Assembly: GCA_035529895.1 (NCBI GenBank)
Contig: DATKVV010000014.1
Coordinates: 113,134-177,133, forward strand
Source: JAUWKC01 sp035529895
GTDB taxonomy: Bacteria > Planctomycetota > Phycisphaerae > Sedimentisphaerales > Anaerobacaceae
Length of the DNA stretch: 64,000 bases
Direction: 5' to 3'
Part shown: positions 42,207 to 51,515 of the stretch, piece after piece
Layout: every line of letters starts with the position of its first letter
Position numbering within the stretch: the stretch's first letter is position 1
Translations under genes and position numbers: made by a program
The notes under the pieces: generated by a model
Seen by the model: the letters and a program-made list of their open reading frames with translations, nothing else
What the model was told of the DNA's origin: nothing
Database searches by the model: none

Positions 42207-43448
42207 TTATTGCTTATACTCTTGCAACAATTTCTGATACTCTTGAGTCAGCAAGGGGCATATTCTTTCAGCTGGAAAGTCATTAATAGCTCTCTGTCTT
42301 GCAGCTTCCCCGAGGCGCTGCCGCAAATCGTCATCTACCAAAAGCCTCACAATTGCTCTGGCCATAGATTCTGGATCTTTGGCCGGAACAAGAAGGCCTG
42401 TCTTACCATCAAGAATGGCATCAATGGTAGCCGAAATCCTCGTACCCACGGCAGGCACACCACTGCAGGCAGCCTCCAGCACGTTATAACCCCAGCCCTC
42501 GTGCCAACTCGCCTGAACTAGCAGTGTCATCGCAGTGTACCATGCCGGCATATCGTCACTAAAGCCCATGTATTTGACATGAAGCTCAGGTTCTGAAACA
42601 GCCTGTTCTACTGAAGCCTTCATTTGAGGATGATGGGATTCGAATGCTCCAAAAAAACAAAGATATGCACGTGATTTGATGTCCCGAGGGAGCAAGCGCC
42701 AAGCCTCAAGAACGGTTTCAACTCCTTTGTGTGGAATAATTCTGCCTACGAATCCAACTAACCAGCTTTCTTCGGGAATACCTGCTTTGTGTCGTAATTT
42801 TGCTCCACGTGCAGTAGCTGCCTCTGGATTGTATTTATTAGTGTCAACACCGGAAATTGTTCCCGGCCCCAACACAACAGCCTTATTCCGCGGACAAATG
42901 CCAATATCAATAGCATCTTTCCTATTCGAGGGAGAGACAAAAATGACTTCAGTAGCACAGCGGCAAGCAACTGATTCAGTTAGTCGTAGTATCCAGTACT
43001 TCCAACCCGTTGCACTCAATAACGCCATGCCGTGATTGTGATAGATTCTAATCGGAACTCTGGCCAGCCAGCCAGCCAGCGAACCAATTAGGCCCGGCTT
43101 GCTCATATGGCAGTGAACAATGGCCGGCCGAAGTCGGCAAAGCTTACTCCAAAGACGGATTAAACTAACTAAATCAGCAAACGGAGTAATGGGCTGACTA
43201 ATTGTTATAGGAATAAAGTGGACACCGGTAGCTCGAACAGAATATTCGGCATTTTCGTCGTTGGTGCACACAAGAATGACTTCAAAACCCTCACGACGCA
43301 TATTACGAAAGTGCTCAAGTAGAAACCACTTCGGGACAGTTCCTATTGAGCAAACGTGAACTACACGAATTCTTTTCGTTTCAGCTTTACCCGAACTTTT
43401 GCGATTATTCGTTAACCCTTTGACAACCACTACTAGTGCCGTTTCCAT
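42207..43448 (-). CDS. Glycosyltransferase family 4 protein, start codon supplied by an IS
   Basis: A GT4-type glycosyltransferase (413 aa as read). N-domain motifs are IRVVHVCSIG and VHCHMSKPGLIG; the C-domain has EGWGYNVLEAACSGVPAVG. The first five codons lie inside the terminal inverted repeat of the neighbouring IS630 element, and the ATG itself belongs to the IS. Without the IS the upstream frame would meet a TAG directly, so the original start was probably a GTG a few codons in. The catalytic part is intact, but transcription and translation initiation have been changed by the insertion. Confidence 0.85.
   Translation of the reverse strand: METALVVVVKGLTNNRKSSGKAETKRIRVVHVCSIGTVPKWFLLEHFRNMRREGFEVILVCTNDENAEYSVRATGVHFIPITISQPITPFADLVSLIRLWSKLCRLRPAIVHCHMSKPGLIGSLAGWLARVPIRIYHNHGMALLSATGWKYWILRLTESVACRCATEVIFVSPSNRKDAIDIGICPRNKAVVLGPGTISGVDTNKYNPEAATARGAKLRHKAGIPEESWLVGFVGRIIPHKGVETVLEAWRLLPRDIKSRAYLCFFGAFESHHPQMKASVEQAVSEPELHVKYMGFSDDMPAWYTAMTLLVQASWHEGWGYNVLEAACSGVPAVGTRISATIDAILDGKTGLLVPAKDPESMARAIVRLLVDDDLRQRLGEAARQRAINDFPAERICPLLTQEYQKLLQEYKQ
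43434..43447 (+). repeat. IS630 left terminal inverted repeat
   Basis: TAGTGCCGTTTCCA, matching the complement of the right end at all 14 positions; similarity continues imperfectly inward. It contains the start codon used by the adjacent glycosyltransferase. Confidence 0.85.
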
Positions 43449-43458
43449 TAAATAAGTT

Positions 43459-43998
43459 TCACTTTATTTGAGTATGCCTATTGCGATATCTGACATATTT
43501 ATTCAAAGCCGTTTTGAGTTCCTTATGATTTTGATAATTGGTTCCGCGAATCACAAATTCCTTCACATGAGTAAACTGGCATTCGATAGGATTCAGCCAT
43601 GAAGCATTGGTCGGCGTCCAGATCATGTGAATATCGTTGTTTCGGCAAAACCTCAGCACCTTCGGTTTACGGTGCGGCGAGAAATTGTCCAGTATCAAAT
43701 GGATGCGTTGACTTTTCGGATATCGTTTCCTTAAAAGCCTCAACGCTTCCAAGGCTTCCTGATGTCTTTTGCGAGAACGAACATAACCCCACAGCTTTTT
43801 CTGATGAACATCGTAAAATGCCAGCCAGTGCTGAACACCGTGAGGGCGGTGATAAGTGGCAGGCAAACGTTTCGGATGGTCTGTATGGCAGTAAGTTTGT
43901 CCCGGTTGAGGACGTATCTCCAGAGGGCCGAACTCGTCGAAAGATACAGTTGGACCGTTGGATGCGGGTTTGTTTACATACCTGCGGATCAGTTTTTT
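43459..43998 (-). CDS. IS630 transposase, C-terminal DDE part (-1 frame)
   Basis: The -1 frame is open from the A8 run through to the stop. It encodes the RNase H-like catalytic core of an IS630 transposase: first Asp in TVSFDEFGPLEI, second in HLILDNFSPHRKP, and Glu in LNPIECQF, the DDE triad. There is no convincing independent start (a TTG at 43866 begins after the first catalytic Asp), so expression should depend on frameshifting from the upstream frame. The fused product would be about 341 aa, normal for the family. Confidence 0.82.
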   Translation of the reverse strand, partial: KKLIRRYVNKPASNGPTVSFDEFGPLEIRPQPGQTYCHTDHPKRLPATYHRPHGVQHWLAFYDVHQKKLWGYVRSRKRHQEALEALRLLRKRYPKSQRIHLILDNFSPHRKPKVLRFCRNNDIHMIWTPTNASWLNPIECQFTHVKEFVIRGTNYQNHKELKTALNKYVRYRNRHTQIK

Positions 43999-44483
43999 TT
44001 AGACTTAAGCCTCGGATCATTGCACTCTTTCCATGTTTTTGTGCGTCTGAGCCTGACTTTTCTTTCGTGCAGAATGGTGCGAAGGGTTTCAATACTGATC
44101 GAGGAAACAACCTTTTCTGCCACCAGATATTCACGCAACTTTTCCAGCGACCAGCGTTTGAACGGACAGCCCAGAAGCTCCGGAGGACACTTGGCGGTTT
44201 CTGCGATAAGAGCCCTGTCATCTTCAGTAAACTCCGTCGGCCTGCCAGAACGTGGCTTTGGTTCCAAAGCCTTAAGGCCTCGCTGATTAAATTCCTTGAT
44301 AATTGCACGAACATGATGTTCAGAGTAATGAACCAGTTCCGCAATCGCTGGCGCTTGATAGCCTTGTTCGGAAGCCAACACCACTTGTGCCCGGCGGACT
44401 TTAACACGATTGTTACTGCGCCGCAGAATCTGCTGAACCTTTTGGCCTTCATCCATTTTAAGTTCGCGTACGTAGAGACACAT
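43989..44483 (-). CDS. IS630 transposase, N-terminal HTH part
   Basis: A 164-residue frame with helix-turn-helix motifs for binding the IS ends: YQAPAIAELVHYSEHHVRAIIKEF and the second domain RWSLEKLREYLV. The linker PKPRSGRPTEF is typical of IS630. It ends at a TGA immediately after a run of eight A residues at which ribosomes could slip back by one base to make the full transposase. A good AGGTG ribosome site precedes the ATG. Confidence 0.85.
   Translation of the reverse strand: MCLYVRELKMDEGQKVQQILRRSNNRVKVRRAQVVLASEQGYQAPAIAELVHYSEHHVRAIIKEFNQRGLKALEPKPRSGRPTEFTEDDRALIAETAKCPPELLGCPFKRWSLEKLREYLVAEKVVSSISIETLRTILHERKVRLRRTKTWKECNDPRLKSKKN
43993..44000 (-). promoter_or_regulatory. Probable -1 frameshift site (A8) in IS630 transposase
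   Basis: The coding strand has eight consecutive A residues just before the stop of the first frame. Reading back one base on A-AAA-AAA leads straight into the open frame of the DDE domain with no stop. Poly-A slippery sites of this kind are used by several IS families. Confidence 0.6.
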
Positions 44484-44571
44484 AATTCACCTCCATGTAA
44501 GAATTTAGTCGTATCTCTACGTAACATCGGAATACCAATAGGAAAATTCTTAAAACTTAAACTAACTTTTT

Positions 44572-44585
44572 GGAAACGGCACTAG
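44572..44585 (+). repeat. IS630 right terminal inverted repeat
   Basis: TGGAAACGGCACTA, the exact complement of the left end. The terminal TA lies next to GCTAC of the chromosome. Confidence 0.85.
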
Positions 44586-44658
44586 CTACTTTCAAGAAAT
44601 GTTTTAATCTGCCTTTGCCAAGAATCTTTTTATTGCACAGACTCTTTGATTTCAGGAA

Positions 44659-45882
44659 TTAAAATCTTTCAGACAGATGCTTTTCAGTTCGCTCGCGGAG
44701 GGCCTGATAAAAAGCACGTCGCCGAGGTTGTAATACATCTTTACAGTAATTCCGGGCAACACCAATGTTGCGCTTGACCGCTTTCACCATAGCAGCCGGG
44801 TTCTTGAGAACAGTCAAGATTTTGTTGGCCAGTGCGTTGACATCATGTGAAGGCACAAGGTAGTCAGGTTCTATGAGTTCCGGCGTGCCGCCGGTATCGC
44901 TGGCGAGGCAAGGACAGCCTCGAGCCATGGCTTCAATTACCACTCTCGGTAGTCCCTCAGCAGCAGTTACATTCAGGAAAAGATCGAACGTATCCATAGC
45001 GGCCATGACTTGCTGGCCGGCAGGAATACGACCGTGAAAAGTCACCCGGCGACCAACATTCAAATTTTTGGCTAAAGTCTTCATCTCTTGCAGTAGTTCG
45101 CCGTCGCCGATCATATCCAGAGTTAGGTTGGCACGCTTGGCCACGCACTGTGCCAGAGCCTTGATATGAATATGGGGGAGTTTGTGTATTTGAGAGAAAC
45201 TGCCAACAAATCCGAGACGAACGGGGTCGCCGTTGCTGGCCAAACGTTTCGGAATTGACGAAATGGCCTCCAGCCTGCGAGTCGTATCGGTACACAGGTC
45301 TGTGACATCAAGTTCAACATCCGAATAATAGGTGGTGAATGCATATTTGTTTGCGGGATAACGTTGCTGAAGCGTATGCTTAGTGTTGTACGATACAGCA
45401 GCGGCTTGACTGCACTGCAGTTTCTGGTTGCGCGTCCATAGCCAGCGGTAGAAAGGCCTCCCAATATGCCTGATGTTCCCCGGTGCGAAGATCAGCCAAG
45501 GGTCAGACATAACCTCTACTCCAAATGGACGCCCAGACTGAAGCTGCTTCCACACCTGAGTACCAATATTTCCTGAGATACGGAGAATGCAAGCGTCGTC
45601 CGGCCGAAGAGCATTGCGAATAACCCTTCGGATGATGGGCATCTTCTCAATGTACTGAAATGGTCCATGATACTGGCTCAAGGCTTCGACACTGATCCCT
45701 TCTCGATTAACAACTCCCCAGCCTTCAGGGACACTGTCGGCTCTAATAACCCTGGCAATAATCAAAACAGAATCAAAGACGTCGAGGTAGCGGCACCAAA
45801 AAGACTCATAGGTCAAATTATGAGAGTAAAAGTTATTACCGACTTGAAGTTGCCTGTCATCGAGGGCCACGAGCACTCTCAT
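44659..45882 (-). CDS. Glycosyltransferase family 4 protein
   Basis: A GT-B glycosyltransferase of 407 aa. The donor-binding domain carries RLGFVGSFSQIHK, the RVTFHGRIPAGQQV segment and the GT4 motif EGLPRVVIEAMARGCP with an E-x7-E pair. GGGAG lies 6 nt before the ATG. It is in the same orientation as its neighbours; before the IS arrived, the next glycosyltransferase gene began about 75 bp downstream. Confidence 0.9.
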   Translation of the reverse strand: MRVLVALDDRQLQVGNNFYSHNLTYESFWCRYLDVFDSVLIIARVIRADSVPEGWGVVNREGISVEALSQYHGPFQYIEKMPIIRRVIRNALRPDDACILRISGNIGTQVWKQLQSGRPFGVEVMSDPWLIFAPGNIRHIGRPFYRWLWTRNQKLQCSQAAAVSYNTKHTLQQRYPANKYAFTTYYSDVELDVTDLCTDTTRRLEAISSIPKRLASNGDPVRLGFVGSFSQIHKLPHIHIKALAQCVAKRANLTLDMIGDGELLQEMKTLAKNLNVGRRVTFHGRIPAGQQVMAAMDTFDLFLNVTAAEGLPRVVIEAMARGCPCLASDTGGTPELIEPDYLVPSHDVNALANKILTVLKNPAAMVKAVKRNIGVARNYCKDVLQPRRRAFYQALRERTEKHLSERF

Positions 45883-46061
45883 GTGATTCTCCCGTTAAAG
45901 ATTACTAAGAGGGTAACTTGGGCTCTGAACTTAATCTCAGTCGTATCAGCAAAGTTTAAGACACTTATGGCCCAGTTTTCTCCAACCGGCCAGGGCCGGA
46001 TAGTCAGGGAGCGGTAGTTGATTGAGTACCGTAGAATGGCTAAAAACGCAGGCAAAACCAC

Positions 46062-47162
46062 TTAGCGGCAGTAGAGTTCAAAGAGTCTCCCGGCACAACA
46101 CCGCAGGTCAAATTCAGAGGGAAATTGCCTTTCTACAGAGGAAAGTTCGCCAGGGTTTTTGGTTATCTGTAGCAGCTTTTCGCCCAATGCTTCCTTATCT
46201 CCAAGGGGAACGAACGATATAAGGTCTGTGTATTTCGCTATTTCTTCTACCCCCGGCAGAGCGGTAGCCACAATACGCATGTTGGCGGCCACTGCTTCCA
46301 ACACCGCACCCGGCAAACCTTCCCTGAGAGAAGGAAAAACGAAACAATCCGAAGCTCTTAGCAGTGTTGGAACGTCCTCGCGAACTCCCAAGAAATGAAC
46401 GTTCTTATCGATACCGAGTTCCTTTGCCCGCAACTGTAATTCTGGGCGTAATTCACCGTCTCCAGCAAGTAAGAAATGAGTTTTGCTGTCCTCCGCCAGC
46501 ACTTTGGGCACCGCCTCGAGCAATATATCATGTCCCTTAGGCGGCACCATATTTGCCACATATATAAAAACCTTACTGTCACCATCTATGCCGATCTCCT
46601 GAAGAACGCTTGCTCGGTCAACAGGTTTACGAAAGTAAGACAAATCGATGCCATTGTAGATAACTTTGGCTCGAACGTCGCGCTGCCAGTTCTTACCCCA
46701 TGTGAATTCCATTGCACAATTGCTTACCGCCAGTATATCCGTGGCGTGCTTGTCCACCATTTTCTTCATAGTATTGTGATAAACCTTACGAGTCAGGGTA
46801 AGGGGCTTTCCATCGTCCGTAGTTCGGAAGTGTACTATACGGCCTTTGATGCCAACCCTGTGGGCGAGGTGAACCAAGTAGCCGCTAAAATAGTGGACAT
46901 GACAGTGGACGATGTCACAATTGGAGGTTTTGAGAACCTTAGTGAATCGTCGTCCAAAGGTAAACACACCTGGCCGCAAGGGACAAGGGAAAACTTCGCC
47001 ACCTATGTGGCGAATCCTTGCGTCCAGTTGTCCTGACCCATTCAACAGGGTACAGAAATCAAAGCGGACCCCTTTGTCCCAAAGTATCGGCATCAAATCC
47101 ACGGTACGAAGTTCTGCTCCGCCGCGATCCATCTTGCCAAATACATGCAGGACCTTAATCAC
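46062..47162 (-). CDS. Glycosyltransferase family 4 protein
   Basis: A GT4 glycosyltransferase of 366 aa. The N-domain begins VLHVFGKMDRGGAELRT, a classical start for the family; the C-domain has VFIYVANMVPPKGHD and SLREGLPGAVLEAVAANMR. The start codon is GTG with GGAG eight bases before it. A 179-bp gap with no gene separates it from the next glycosyltransferase downstream. Confidence 0.92.
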   Translation of the reverse strand: MIKVLHVFGKMDRGGAELRTVDLMPILWDKGVRFDFCTLLNGSGQLDARIRHIGGEVFPCPLRPGVFTFGRRFTKVLKTSNCDIVHCHVHYFSGYLVHLAHRVGIKGRIVHFRTTDDGKPLTLTRKVYHNTMKKMVDKHATDILAVSNCAMEFTWGKNWQRDVRAKVIYNGIDLSYFRKPVDRASVLQEIGIDGDSKVFIYVANMVPPKGHDILLEAVPKVLAEDSKTHFLLAGDGELRPELQLRAKELGIDKNVHFLGVREDVPTLLRASDCFVFPSLREGLPGAVLEAVAANMRIVATALPGVEEIAKYTDLISFVPLGDKEALGEKLLQITKNPGELSSVERQFPSEFDLRCCAGRLFELYCR

Positions 47163-47197
47163 CTATCTGCTCCTATAGAATCTTCCGAAGTACAACA

Positions 47198-48766
47198 TCA
47201 AAAATGCATCGGTGATAGTGAGATATTATCTTCCTGTAACAATGAGAGCCCCTCCGCTTCATATTCGGGCGTCGGTTCGTTGCCCACAAAGAGGTTCAGT
47301 ATTGCCGCTACCGCCATCACTTGTGCACAGAAACTAAAAGTGATTCCTGTGTGCTCCCGAACTGTCATGATGACTATCCCCAAGCAACCTACCAAAATAA
47401 TGCCCCACATCGCCGAGGGCTTCTTGCTGAATTTGACAGTAAGCCACCTGACAAACATTCCAAAAAACACCATCTCGATCACAACGCCCAGACAGCCAAA
47501 ATTGAGGTATCCTTCGGCGGCCATCGTGAAACCTTTTCCTGCAGCTTCCAGGCCATAATAGGTGAGGGTCACCCAGGCCGAAGGGCCCAACCTTGCCCAG
47601 CCTCGTCGCAGCGCAAACCCGCGAAAGAAGGGTATAATATGCAAAACCGCATCCCGCCACGATGCACCTTTCCAGTACGGCTCGGATAAAGGTACCTCGT
47701 GGACAGTGATATTGAGCGTTCGAAAGGAGTAGCCAGCCTCCTTAAAAGGCGACGTCCAGCTAACACGACCTACGGTTCTTTGGTATTCGTACTCTTCCAC
47801 CATCCTTGTCGGCTCGAAGACAATGGTTCGAGCAATAGCCATCGCAGTGAACAGTACTAGGACGGCAGCGGTTATCCCAACGAGGTAACGAATCCGGACT
47901 CGCTCAATCAAATAGTGTCTGGCAAGCAAAATTGGAGCACCCAGTTGCACGATAGGTCCTCGGTCGCCTTCCAGAATTACAAACGCAATGTATAAAACCA
48001 CCAGAACTACGGCCAGCTTTGATTTGAATAGCTTCCCATAGCGCAACGCACTCGAAACTACGTAAATAACCAGACCAAGAACCATCAAATATAGCGCATA
48101 TTGCCAGAAAAGCGCCAATAAGAATGAACCGGTGTATTTTTCGATGTCCTGAATAGCCTTGTAACCATATTGCTTGAAAAAGGCCACACCCACATAACCT
48201 ATAACCACCAAGTGAACGGTTGTGGCTGTGACCATACAACCCATTCCAAAAGTACACCAACCTGGTCGAGGGATTATGATTGGAGCTTTGAGATTTGTGG
48301 TATATCCTTTGGCGCCGAGAATTTCGAAGCCAAGAAGAAAAGATATTAACCCGAGATTTACGACAAATAATGACTTAGGGATTGCGCTTTCGAAGACAAA
48401 CGGTGGATTAGCATAGGGGACAATACCCACACCATACAAGCTCACGTATCCCAAATGGAACATAGTATAGAACAGCAGAAACAAAATGTCCGGACCAAGA
48501 ACGGCCGCTCTGCCGCCCCTTTTCAACCGAAACACAAGGTGCACAAATATGACAAGATAATAAATCAACACCGAAGGCTGAACAGAACCCACAGGGTCCG
48601 TGCGCTTGACGCAGTAGGTTACATATGCTACAAATCCTACCAGTATCAACCAAGAAATGTACAGCCAAGAAATCTTATGAAGCGACTCTTCACAGAATTC
48701 CTGCCAGCGAAGCCCTCGAAATCCTCCAGTCAACAGTCTTCCATTGTCATACAAGTTGGTGTTCAT
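47198..48766 (-). CDS. Wzy-like polysaccharide polymerase
   Basis: A 522-residue integral membrane protein with about eleven to twelve predicted helices and large extracytoplasmic loops. It resembles O-antigen polymerase or oligosaccharide repeat-unit polymerase proteins: the LEGDRGPIVQLG segment (about 270), the charged loop with EYEYQRTVGR, and the GFTMAAEGYLNFG stretch near 430. It would join lipid-linked repeat units on the outer face of the inner membrane. GGAGA precedes the ATG. Sequence identity within Wzy proteins is low, so the call rests on topology and context. Confidence 0.78.
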   Translation of the reverse strand: MNTNLYDNGRLLTGGFRGLRWQEFCEESLHKISWLYISWLILVGFVAYVTYCVKRTDPVGSVQPSVLIYYLVIFVHLVFRLKRGGRAAVLGPDILFLLFYTMFHLGYVSLYGVGIVPYANPPFVFESAIPKSLFVVNLGLISFLLGFEILGAKGYTTNLKAPIIIPRPGWCTFGMGCMVTATTVHLVVIGYVGVAFFKQYGYKAIQDIEKYTGSFLLALFWQYALYLMVLGLVIYVVSSALRYGKLFKSKLAVVLVVLYIAFVILEGDRGPIVQLGAPILLARHYLIERVRIRYLVGITAAVLVLFTAMAIARTIVFEPTRMVEEYEYQRTVGRVSWTSPFKEAGYSFRTLNITVHEVPLSEPYWKGASWRDAVLHIIPFFRGFALRRGWARLGPSAWVTLTYYGLEAAGKGFTMAAEGYLNFGCLGVVIEMVFFGMFVRWLTVKFSKKPSAMWGIILVGCLGIVIMTVREHTGITFSFCAQVMAVAAILNLFVGNEPTPEYEAEGLSLLQEDNISLSPMHF

Positions 48767-48796
48767 ATATTCTTCTCCAGATGGACAGGTGAAAAA

Positions 48797-50398
48797 TCAA
48801 TAGAATGGTTTCCTAAATCCTTGCTTGATATCATCGCGCCGATATTTCCGCAGAGCTTGGTACTTAAGCAGATTCCGTCGTATTATTCTACAGGCTTTTC
48901 GACACTGAGCGACCATGTCATAAATAAAAACAGGTCGGCTTAGAATTCGTTTCAGAAGAAGCCGTCTTATTCCGGCCGTTGGGCAAAAAACGACCTTTGC
49001 GCTGCCTACTGACATTTTGTCCAATTCCACAGATTTTCCCAGACTCTTAAGACGCTCCGCCATACGACGAAATGCTGCCAGCCAAGCCCACTTACCACAT
49101 ATTGCAAAACCACCACTGAGTTCCCGGCCCTTGCAGACACGAATCAAGTTCGCCAAGTTTTTTACTTTGTGATAATCAAATATCCCTGTTTCGGCAAACC
49201 ACTCTGCGTCTATATACCGGCAAAGCTCGTCGAATAACGGGCCAGTGATCCATGCTGTGTAATCATCAAAGTGCCGCGATAACCCAGGTCTTGCCCCCTC
49301 AGTTTTTCCTCTTACTGCGCGATTAGTCCGTGCCCATGGCATATGCACTAATCGCGGCTCCAGCTTTTCCAACAACGCGGCATAGGCTGAATCACTTCGC
49401 AGGGCGGGATGTATTGACCACATATAGGAATAGACGCGGGGATCAGTGAACATTTGATAAACCACGCAGTATTGTCCAATAACACTCATTGCGTGTGCTA
49501 TCATGTTTCTCATGTAGTGCCCTTGCATCTCGTGTTCACATATCACGTACGGGGGCTGACCTGGAGAACGTTTGCGCAGTGCCTCCAGGTCGTTCATCAC
49601 CCCGTCATAAGCAGATGCAAGTACCGCATCACGAACTAATCCAAAAGCGTTTACAGGACGCAGGCAATTGAGTTCCAGAACGTGTCGCCCACTGAACTCC
49701 GCGCGCCCGACCGAATCGCCATAGCTTGCAGCAAGAACCAACGCCTCTTTCGATACGCTCTTGAACCAATGCATGACATGCAGGTCCATTGGTGAGACCA
49801 AACAACCGATAGTAATTGCCGTCTCATTTATGTTATGCGTGATATCTTCACGTGCTATAGTTACATGTACCCATTCAAAACCGAGGGTTTCCGCCACCAT
49901 TCGGCCGTAGACCACATCTCGAGAATTCTCAGAACCCCAAGTCACAGCAACCGGTTTTGAAGTTAATTTACCTTCCTTATACAACTTGGCCAGAATTCCT
50001 GCAACTATGCGGCTGTCCAATCCCCCTGAGAGAAGGAGGTAAATTTCTTTTCTTCCTCCGCAGGCTTCAAGTGCCTCGCTACAAAGCAGATTCTCCAAAT
50101 TTTCAGCGACCCTTGGAGGAGACACATGCAATCTACCATGACTTGGGATTTCCTCAAAACGAGGCTCATTATCCAACCCAATTTTTGACAACCAGGGTTG
50201 CCGTTTTACTTCATGTATCAAGGTGCGGTCGCCACAAGTATAGCCGAATCCCAAAATCGCCAATACTGCAGCAGGGTCCCAGGTAAGTCTCGCGGTGCAG
50301 TCTTTGGCGGCATCAAGGAAAGACTTTTTCCAGAGGCCTCCTGGTGCGTGATATAGCGGAGGTTGATATAGGTGAAAACTCGATTCTAATTCGTTCAT
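48797..50398 (-). CDS. Asparagine-synthase-like protein of the polysaccharide locus
   Basis: A 533-residue protein with the asparagine-synthetase ATP-pyrophosphatase domain: PP-loop LLLSGGLDSRIVAG near 120, followed by PVAVTWGSENSRDVVYG. It lacks the N-terminal Cys2 glutaminase active site, and the first 110 residues keep only a shortened version of that fold (LGFGYTCGDRT). In polysaccharide gene sets such proteins often form an amide on a uronic acid or activate a carboxylate; free asparagine synthesis is less likely here. Without the glutaminase site it may use ammonia or another amine. AGGAA precedes the ATG. Confidence 0.8.
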   Translation of the reverse strand: MNELESSFHLYQPPLYHAPGGLWKKSFLDAAKDCTARLTWDPAAVLAILGFGYTCGDRTLIHEVKRQPWLSKIGLDNEPRFEEIPSHGRLHVSPPRVAENLENLLCSEALEACGGRKEIYLLLSGGLDSRIVAGILAKLYKEGKLTSKPVAVTWGSENSRDVVYGRMVAETLGFEWVHVTIAREDITHNINETAITIGCLVSPMDLHVMHWFKSVSKEALVLAASYGDSVGRAEFSGRHVLELNCLRPVNAFGLVRDAVLASAYDGVMNDLEALRKRSPGQPPYVICEHEMQGHYMRNMIAHAMSVIGQYCVVYQMFTDPRVYSYMWSIHPALRSDSAYAALLEKLEPRLVHMPWARTNRAVRGKTEGARPGLSRHFDDYTAWITGPLFDELCRYIDAEWFAETGIFDYHKVKNLANLIRVCKGRELSGGFAICGKWAWLAAFRRMAERLKSLGKSVELDKMSVGSAKVVFCPTAGIRRLLLKRILSRPVFIYDMVAQCRKACRIIRRNLLKYQALRKYRRDDIKQGFRKPFY

Positions 50399-50552
50399 CG
50401 TCGGTTCCTGGCCTGTGAGTTCTTTAGTTCACGGCAGTTGCCCAACCGAGAATCGGGGGAGCTAGATGTATATTTTTGTCAGCAACTCAGATAAGAATGG
50501 GCTTACCAAGGACTATCCGAGACAATGCAATAGCAGACTGTGCTTCGCACTC

Positions 50553-51320
50553 TCATTTAGACTTTCTTTGCCCGATATACAAGACACTCGTTGCTAATAG
50601 TCTTGTCCTTGGATACAGGCCAAGGGATTTGCTTAAGATTCTCGATATGCCGTTGAAGGCCCTGAAAGGCAGATCGATAGTTTCTGCAAGTGTCTTGTTT
50701 CTGTCGAAGAAAGGGAGTCCGGCGGCTACAGTTATAAATTGCAGCCCCCCCACATAATCACAAAACAATGTGCAAAGTTCAGACCTCTCGTGCAAACTCC
50801 TAAGTAGAGTTGCATCTATGCGCTTGTGCGCATAAAACACTGTGGGCCTAATTTTCTTGCTTATGAAGCCATTTATACCATAAAGATTTGGAACCAGCGT
50901 AACCACATATTGTTTGGCCAATTTACTTATTCTGCCCACCGTGTTGTCAAGGTCGTGAAAGTGTTCTATGAAACCGCCAGAAAACACAACGTCGTAACTG
51001 GCCGGGGGAATCTCGGCTTCAAAAAAATCTACACTCAGCACTTTTGCGTCAATTCCTTGGAGTTCCATATTCTGTTTGGTAGCGGTGGCGGCAGAGTCAA
51101 CATATTCAATGCCAGCAACAGAGTAGCCGAATGACTTGTGAAAATAGGCCATCCACTTGCCGGGTGCGCAACCGATCTCTATTAGACTCATCGTGTCAGA
51201 CTTCGGGAGGAAATTACCGAGAATTCTATCAATATCGTATCCAGGTTTTGCAATTACAGGCAGCGATACAGCTTGTTGAACTCGTCTCCAGTACACTTTT
51301 GTTGTTAATCTGTTATCCAA
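50553..51320 (-). CDS. SAM-dependent methyltransferase (class I)
   Basis: A 255-residue Rossmann-fold methyltransferase. Motif I is SLIEIGCAPGKWM near 42, motif II has VAGIEYVDSAA, and VVFSGGFIEHF marks the family's catalytic-loop region near 108. It probably O-methylates a sugar of the repeat unit. The start codon as read is TTG without a good ribosome site, so the N-terminus is uncertain. The gene lies between the flippase and the asparagine-synthase-like gene. Confidence 0.85.
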   Translation of the reverse strand: MDNRLTTKVYWRRVQQAVSLPVIAKPGYDIDRILGNFLPKSDTMSLIEIGCAPGKWMAYFHKSFGYSVAGIEYVDSAATATKQNMELQGIDAKVLSVDFFEAEIPPASYDVVFSGGFIEHFHDLDNTVGRISKLAKQYVVTLVPNLYGINGFISKKIRPTVFYAHKRIDATLLRSLHERSELCTLFCDYVGGLQFITVAAGLPFFDRNKTLAETIDLPFRAFNGISRILSKSLGLYPRTRLLATSVLYIGQRKSK

Positions 51321-51515
51321 GATTGAAACCCGCTTTCGCTTTCATTTATTGTCTGTAACGAGATTATTGCACACTTCTTTAACGCCGTGTTGTTCAGACA
51401 AAACACGTGTAATCCCATTCACGTTGACCAGAGGAAAAAGTTGGAATAAGCACGCTCGAAAAACAAGTCTTTGGTCAATCTAATAATTGCTTTATAGCAA
51501 ATAAATGACGAGATT

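Larger units (their letters stand above)
43434..44585 (-). mobile_element. IS630-family insertion sequence
   Basis: A complete insertion sequence of about 1.15 kb. Perfect 14-bp terminal inverted repeats start with TA at both ends (TAGTGCCGTTTCCA and its complement), consistent with the TA target duplication of IS630/Tc1-mariner elements. It carries a two-frame transposase that needs a -1 frameshift. It sits between two glycosyltransferase genes of the polysaccharide locus. Ends and reading frames are intact, so it could be recent and active. Confidence 0.88.

Noticed and set aside
43667..44527. 286-codon minus-strand frame across the IS element
   Set aside because: It lies in another frame over both transposase parts and has no domain; the HTH and DDE motifs are in the two other frames.
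45879..46061. 60-codon frame between two glycosyltransferases
   Set aside because: No ribosome site and no recognisable features; it merely abuts the next gene's start.
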